DNA of 17,795 nt from Candidatus Fermentithermobacillaceae bacterium UBA3907 (GTDB taxonomy: Bacteria > Bacillota > Sulfobacillia > Fermentithermobacillales > Fermentithermobacillaceae), in the NCBI GenBank assembly GCA_002391545.1, contig DGFF01000075.1, forward strand, positions 40,652-58,446, written 5' to 3'. The notes below the pieces were generated by a model. It did not search any database. It saw only the letters and a program-made list of their open reading frames with translations, and was not told the DNA's origin. Positions 14,102 to 17,795 of the stretch are shown here, piece after piece; the first letter of the stretch is position 1, and each line of letters opens with the position of its first letter. Made by a program: the position numbers and the translations under genes.

Positions 14102-15400
14102 TTGAGAATAGATTATGAGTCCTTAGACGTTACAAAAGAAACTAGGCAACTGGCCCAAGAATGCATTGGGAATCTGCGAGAAATCTGGGATAATGTGGAT
14201 TCTTTAATCTTTCGCAACCAGGTCAAAGTGCTTGATGCTTTTGTGGATTGTAACATATCATCAACCCATCTTTGGCCGTCTACAGGCTACGGCTACCAAG
14301 ATACAGGTAGGGAGGGGCTCGAGTCCTTATTTGCCAATATCTTTGGCGCAGAAGCAGCCCTGGTGCGTTTGGCTTGGACATCTGGAACTCATGTGTTGAA
14401 GACGGTTCTTTTTGGACTGTTGAGACCTGGTGACGACCTATTATCTATCACAGGTGTACCATATGAAACCTTACGCCCGGTTATAGGTATAAGCGATTCG
14501 CAAGAAGTTGAACCTGGAAGCCTCAGGGATTTCGGTATCAATTATAAAGAGAGCCCGTGTCTTATCCATTACGAAATGGGAAGTATAGATGAACAGACGT
14601 TAGAACGGGAAATTGAAAAAAACATTTCAGAGAAAACTTCTGCTATTTTCATCCAAAGATCTAGGGGATATTCTCACAGAAAGACCATATCCATTGAATC
14701 TATTGAAAAAGTAGCAGGGATCGTAAATCAAAGGTGGCCCTGGATCCCTATACTTGTTGATAACTGCTACTGCGAATTTACAGATGTGGTTGAGCCCACC
14801 TCAGTAGGTGTCGCTGTTGCTGCAGGTTCTCTCATAAAGAACCCTGGGGGTGGTTTGGCTCCAACAGGGGGATACGTAGTAGGTAAGAGCAAATATATAG
14901 ATCGGGTGGCAGAAGCTCTTTACGCCCCGGGTCTAGGCAAGGATGCAGGAAGCAATCCATACGGCTACAAAGATGTGTATCAAGGAGTTTTTTTGGCTCC
15001 TAAGGTCGTAGGAGAGTCCCTCAAAGGGGCATCTTTTGCCAGCGCTTTTTTCCAGAGCTTGGGGTTTCAAACAGACCCAGGTCCCTTTGAAAAGAGGGAA
15101 GACATAGTTCAGGAAATAATCCTGGAAACGCCAGATAATCTCAAATGCTTTGCCCAGACTATACAGGCTTTTTCGCCAATCGATTCGTTCGCCACGCCCG
15201 AGCCCTGGGAAATGCCCGGTTATTCATGTCCTGTAATAATGGCAGCAGGCACTTTTGTTCAGGGGTCTTCCATCGAACTATCGTCTGACGGTCCTTTTAG
15301 ACCGCCTTACTCAGTTTACCTGCAAGGAGGGCTAACTAAAGAGCACGTCATATACGCATGCATGAAAGTAAAAGATCGTCTTGAACAGAAGACTTACTGA
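14102..15400 (+). CDS. ynbB: YnbB-type PLP enzyme (methionine gamma-lyase family)
   Basis: The 432-residue protein belongs to the PLP-dependent family named methionine gamma-lyase or aluminium-resistance protein, represented by YnbB of B. subtilis. Its physiological reaction is not established. Seen in the sequence are QVKVLDAF, STGYGYQDTGREGLE, AALVRLAWTSGTH, the aspartate region LVDNCYCEF, and AGSLIKNPGGGLAPTGGY with Lys246 as likely PLP-binding residue. The start is TTG at 14102, with AGGA 10 bases upstream overlapping the hflX stop. It is the last gene of the plus-strand run. Its stop codon overlaps the end of lexA on the other strand by 7 bases, so the two genes converge without room for a terminator between them. 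Linkage to hflX is conserved in Bacillota but does not reveal the substrate. Confidence 0.9.
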   Translation: MRIDYESLDVTKETRQLAQECIGNLREIWDNVDSLIFRNQVKVLDAFVDCNISSTHLWPSTGYGYQDTGREGLESLFANIFGAEAALVRLAWTSGTHVLKTVLFGLLRPGDDLLSITGVPYETLRPVIGISDSQEVEPGSLRDFGINYKESPCLIHYEMGSIDEQTLEREIEKNISEKTSAIFIQRSRGYSHRKTISIESIEKVAGIVNQRWPWIPILVDNCYCEFTDVVEPTSVGVAVAAGSLIKNPGGGLAPTGGYVVGKSKYIDRVAEALYAPGLGKDAGSNPYGYKDVYQGVFLAPKVVGESLKGASFASAFFQSLGFQTDPGPFEKREDIVQEIILETPDNLKCFAQTIQAFSPIDSFATPEPWEMPGYSCPVIMAAGTFVQGSSIELSSDGPFRPPYSVYLQGGLTKEHVIYACMKVKDRLEQKTY

Positions 15401-16005
15401 AGGGATCTGTACAAACCTACAACTTTACCCAGAATTTGAACTTCTTTGGAGACAATTGGTTCGTAATTAGGATTCTCAGCCTTAAGCACAATCACACTTT
15501 CATCTTTATAAAAAGTTTTTACAGTAGCTTCATCATCTATAAGGGCGACCACAATGTCACCATTTTCGGCTGCATCTTGCTGTTTGACCACAACCATATC
15601 GCCATCGAAAATCCCTGCACCTATCATACTGTCACCTTGCACTCTTAACATAAACACGTTTTCGCTACTAACAAAGGAACGGGGGAGCGGCACAAACTCA
15701 TCTATGTTCTCCACAGCCAAAATTGGTACACCTGCACGAACAGTACCTACCACAGGAACCATAACAGAAAGGGAGCGGCGACTTCCACCTACGCCTTCTC
15801 GCACGTTAAATGCTCGCGATTTCTGCGCACTTCTTTCAAGGTACCCTTTGCGTTCCAAAGTCTTTAGGTGGCTGTGCACAGTCGCTGTAGATTTTAAACC
15901 CAACCTTTCCCCTAATTCTCTAACAGAGGGAGGATAACCCTTTTCATCAATATAATCACATATAGTCTGCAGAACCTTGGCTTGCTGAGGGGTAAGATCT
16001 TCCAT
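15394..16005 (-). CDS. lexA: SOS response repressor LexA
   Basis: LexA represses DNA-damage genes and cleaves itself when it meets RecA filaments. The 203-residue protein has an N-terminal winged helix-turn-helix (about 1-65: LTPQQAKVLQTICDYI, PSVRELGERLGL, TATVHSHLKTLERKG), a linker, and an S24 peptidase domain. The cleavage site is Ala91-Gly92 in VRAGVP. The catalytic dyad is Ser126 in QGDSMIGAGI and Lys163 in EATVK. The frame stays open to 16053, but ATG at 16005 is the start: AAGGAGAGG lies just upstream and the length is then normal. A promoter and a palindrome that may be its own operator lie at 16041-16081. The gene overlaps the convergent ynbB-type gene by 7 bases. Confidence 0.96.
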   Translation of the reverse strand: MEDLTPQQAKVLQTICDYIDEKGYPPSVRELGERLGLKSTATVHSHLKTLERKGYLERSAQKSRAFNVREGVGGSRRSLSVMVPVVGTVRAGVPILAVENIDEFVPLPRSFVSSENVFMLRVQGDSMIGAGIFDGDMVVVKQQDAAENGDIVVALIDDEATVKTFYKDESVIVLKAENPNYEPIVSKEVQILGKVVGLYRSLQ

Positions 16006-16040
16006 GGATACCTCTCCTTCCAAATTGCTTCCTGCCAAAA

Positions 16041-16069
16041 AGTGTACCATCATGTAAACGAAAAAGCAA
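16041..16069 (-). promoter_or_regulatory. Candidate lexA promoter
   Basis: On the minus strand TTGCTT (16069-16064) and TACACT (16046-16041) are 17 bases apart, with the start of transcription expected near 16034 and a leader of about 28 bases. The -35 overlaps the palindrome at 16066-16081, so a protein bound there would block RNA polymerase. Confidence 0.5.
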
Positions 16070-16081
16070 ACTTATGTTTGC
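16066..16081. promoter_or_regulatory. 16-bp palindrome before lexA: LexA operator or terminator
   Basis: GCAAACTTATGTTTGC consists of perfect 6-base arms around a 4-base centre. The core AAC-N4-GTT matches that of the Gram-positive SOS box (GAAC-N4-GTTC), and it overlaps the -35 of the putative lexA promoter, as expected for autoregulation. On the minus strand, however, the same sequence is a hairpin followed by TTTTT, 8 bases past the stop of the upstream hydrolase gene, so it could be that gene's terminator. Both roles are possible together. Confidence 0.55.
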
Positions 16082-16088
16082 CTCACTA

Positions 16089-17363
16089 TCACTTTATGAT
16101 TCTGCGGCCACCGCAAAATTGAACTGATAGGGCATTCGAATACTCGCTGCCATGAGCGGCCTTGAAACTGTTAATTACAACACCCGCAGTTGCCGTAGAG
16201 TGGATAAATCGATAATCACCGATATATATCCCAACATGGGATGGCCCATCACTGCCTTTTTGAAAGAAAACCAAATCGCCTGGCTGAAGTGCTGCAATCG
16301 TCGGTACAGGCTCGCCTTGTTTGAATTGCAGATCAGCATCTCTTCTAAGATGGTAGCCATTGATCTTCATGCAAAATTGTACAAAACCCGAGCAATCGAA
16401 GCCATATGAAGTACAGCCGCCCCAAAGATACGGAAAACCGAGGTACATTTTTGCAACTTCAATCACTCCAGATGCGTCTGATTGCTTCTTAAATACATTA
16501 TCGCGACTATCGAAACGTAACATGTTCGCAGTTTTCGTATAAGCTGAACCACCTCCCGGGATAGCAAGCTCAACCCATTCTCCTTTTTGCGACAGGATAG
16601 GGAGGACCGATCCATGAACCAAACGTTTTTCAAAAACCATTTCGCCACCTGGGGAATCCAAGCACTCAGCCATTTTCACAGCAATTAGAGCCACTTCCGA
16701 ATCCCAGAATTCATCTAAATACTCCTTATTGCACACCACGATATCCTCGCCATACGCCCAGCCTAGATACTTATCTTCCATTTGAACGAGATACCAATCA
16801 TCCTGAGCCTTTAGGACGCGCAAGATATCGCCTAGCCTAGCCTGGGTAACAACATCTTCCCAGTCTTTTCTCTGCGGGCCTGCGCCCAAATTGATCACTG
16901 GTTTGCATACCAGAGCCCAGACCTGGTCCTCAAGTTCAGGCCCAGGCAAAACCCTGATTTGATCAGTAACCTGGAGATCCAACTCTTCGGATATCCTGAC
17001 CAGTAACTCATCCCTAAGTCTTTGTTCGCTGGTCTCGCCAGTTAAGGTGATCTTACCCCTAGTAATTCCAGAAAGTTCAACATCAAATATACACTCTCTT
17101 TCGGAAAGCCCAGCTTCTTCGAGCAATGCTACGCAAATTTCTTTCAACTTCGCGCTGATTTCCTTCTCTGACAGAGCAGGTATGTCTTCGTAGCATCCTA
17201 AGGAGAAACACGTGAGGAAACAAATCACTGTTAACATAAGCCAAGAAAACCTGCAACGTAACTTCTTTATACGCGCCCAATCCCAACTCAAGGATTTCAA
17301 AACCCCTTTCACCGACCTAATCCCGCAATACAAGTCGCCCTGTTCGTATTCTACGTTCTCCAA
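16089..17363 (-). CDS. Exported SH3-domain NlpC/P60 peptidoglycan endopeptidase
   Basis: The C-terminal domain (about 300-424) is an NlpC/P60 cysteine peptidase, which cuts the peptide stems of peptidoglycan. Cys324 (FDCSGFVQ), His376 (PSHVGIYIG) and His388 (FIHSTA) form the catalytic set. Before it are two SH3-like segments, about 150-215 (RLGDILRV, DDWYLVQMEDKYLGWAY) and 235-300, a layout like YkfC-type gamma-D-glutamyl-diamino-acid endopeptidases; the cut bond is inferred. The N-terminus has a basic stretch (ARIKKLRCR) and a hydrophobic segment at 39-56, then Cys57. SLGC is an imperfect lipobox, so it is either a lipoprotein or a membrane-anchored exported protein. Residues 60-140 match nothing I recognise. 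The TTG at 17363 has only AAGGA 13 bases upstream; GTG at 17312 or TTG at 17291 would leave a more usual signal-peptide length. The outer start is listed. Confidence 0.85.
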   Translation of the reverse strand: MENVEYEQGDLYCGIRSVKGVLKSLSWDWARIKKLRCRFSWLMLTVICFLTCFSLGCYEDIPALSEKEISAKLKEICVALLEEAGLSERECIFDVELSGITRGKITLTGETSEQRLRDELLVRISEELDLQVTDQIRVLPGPELEDQVWALVCKPVINLGAGPQRKDWEDVVTQARLGDILRVLKAQDDWYLVQMEDKYLGWAYGEDIVVCNKEYLDEFWDSEVALIAVKMAECLDSPGGEMVFEKRLVHGSVLPILSQKGEWVELAIPGGGSAYTKTANMLRFDSRDNVFKKQSDASGVIEVAKMYLGFPYLWGGCTSYGFDCSGFVQFCMKINGYHLRRDADLQFKQGEPVPTIAALQPGDLVFFQKGSDGPSHVGIYIGDYRFIHSTATAGVVINSFKAAHGSEYSNALSVQFCGGRRIIK

Positions 17364-17435
17364 AGCACAATCTGATTCCTTCTTAGGTGCAACGAACTAA
17401 CTCCCACACCCGCGACTTCAACTCTTTAACGTCCG

Positions 17436-17449
17436 ATAATATACATTAT
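17436..17449. repeat. AT-rich palindrome upstream of the hydrolase gene
   Basis: ATAATATACATTAT has perfect 5-base arms around ATAC, in the 114-base gap between the orotate phosphoribosyltransferase stop and the hydrolase gene. It may be part of a promoter or operator. I could not find a well-spaced -35/-10 pair on the minus strand, and such palindromes arise easily in AT-rich sequence. Confidence 0.25.
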
Positions 17450-17477
17450 GTTAACCAACTTTATCTGCACGAAAAAA

Positions 17478-17795
17478 TTATTTTCCGCCCCTTGCTCTAG
17501 ACCATTTATGGGGATCTGCTAAAAACTGTCTCACTTCCCTAGCCGTATCTGAAGAAAATGCACCTGTCTCTTCTGCAACGTCTACAATGGTAGGCCAATC
17601 AGTAAGCCACTGAACCTCAACATCCATTGAACCCAGACTCTTTTCATACTCTTCGTACAACGCGTATGACGCTACAGTAAATACGTAGTTCACATTCAGT
17701 TCTGCCATCCTAAGGCCCTTTATGAAGTTTACTTTGCTGCCTCCATCGAAAATCAAATCTTCGACTAACACAACATTTGTTCCTGGCACAGGATT
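17478..17795 (-). CDS. pyrE: Orotate phosphoribosyltransferase, 3' part only
   Basis: The frame enters from the right edge and gives the last 105 residues or so. PyrE joins orotate to PRPP, forming OMP in pyrimidine synthesis. VVLVEDLIFDGGSK is the PRPP-binding loop of type I phosphoribosyltransferases, and the DGGSK-NFIKGLR continuation, the WLTDWPTIVDVA segment and the end FLADPHKWS are typical of the COG0461 PyrE type rather than of purine or uracil enzymes. A GTG at 17789 is in frame but lies inside the PRPP loop region, so it is not the start; about half the protein is missing. The stop is 114 bases from the hydrolase gene downstream. A weak AT-rich hairpin spans the stop codon. Confidence 0.8.
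   Translation of the reverse strand, partial: NPVPGTNVVLVEDLIFDGGSKVNFIKGLRMAELNVNYVFTVASYALYEEYEKSLGSMDVEVQWLTDWPTIVDVAEETGAFSSDTAREVRQFLADPHKWSRARGGK

Noticed and set aside
15554..15937. Plus-strand open frame (127 codons) over lexA
   Set aside because: LexA is certain on the other strand, with cleavage site and catalytic dyad in place; this is a Ser/Thr-rich shadow.
17478..17789. Short complete gene starting at GTG 17789
   Set aside because: The frame continues to the window edge and the sequence is the C-terminal half of orotate phosphoribosyltransferase, so the gene is cut by the edge.
1..17795. CRISPR array, insertion sequence, tRNA, phage or defence module
   Set aside because: No spaced direct repeats, transposase or integrase motifs, or tRNA-like folds were seen; gaps between genes are all under 120 bases.

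Overview
The window looks like a chromosomal housekeeping segment from a low-to-moderate GC, Gram-positive-type anaerobe (Bacillota, probably Clostridia-like). This rests on gene order and protein families, because no rRNA or other taxonomic marker is present. The order miaB-mutS-mutL-miaA-hfq-hflX-ynbB with lexA alongside is the arrangement known from Bacillota. The mutL-miaA-hfq-hflX core is shared with the E. coli superoperon. A fused ADP-forming acyl-CoA synthetase, an endonuclease-type MutL, a ThiI without a rhodanese domain and a Gram-positive-type LexA fit the same picture. I cannot name a genus.

Layout. Positions 1-98 hold the possible 3' end of a plus-strand gene and a strong hairpin, probably a bidirectional terminator. 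From 99 to about 3040 two minus-strand genes follow: an ADP-forming acyl-CoA synthetase and a TtcA-like tRNA thiolase. A short divergent promoter region (about 3041-3143) separates them from a plus-strand run reaching 15400: cysteine desulfurase, thiI, miaB, mutS, mutL, miaA, hfq, hflX and a ynbB-type PLP enzyme. Gaps in this run are 7 to 51 bases, so it can be read as one long operon, perhaps with weak internal promoters before miaA and hflX. The run ends tail to tail with lexA on the minus strand, and the two stop codons overlap. Behind lexA, also on the minus strand, are an exported SH3/NlpC-P60 cell-wall hydrolase and the 3' part of an orotate phosphoribosyltransferase gene that runs off the edge. 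No stretch longer than 300 bases lacks a gene.

How the genes work together. Five genes form a near-complete tRNA thiolation and hypermodification set: the desulfurase supplies persulfide sulfur, ThiI would make s4U8, the TtcA-like protein probably s2C32, and MiaA then MiaB convert A37 to i6A and ms2i6A. MutS and MutL carry out mismatch repair. Hfq (RNA chaperone) and HflX (ribosome-rescue GTPase) add RNA and ribosome quality control, and LexA governs the DNA-damage response from the facing strand.

I found no CRISPR array, insertion sequence, tRNA, phage gene or defence system, and nothing I would call a new system. The points worth a second look are small: very frequent TTG start codons whose Shine-Dalgarno spacing selects them, a palindrome before lexA that could be its operator or a terminator, departures from consensus in MutL motifs, a divergent TtcA/desulfurase pair, and the overlapping convergent ynbB/lexA ends.
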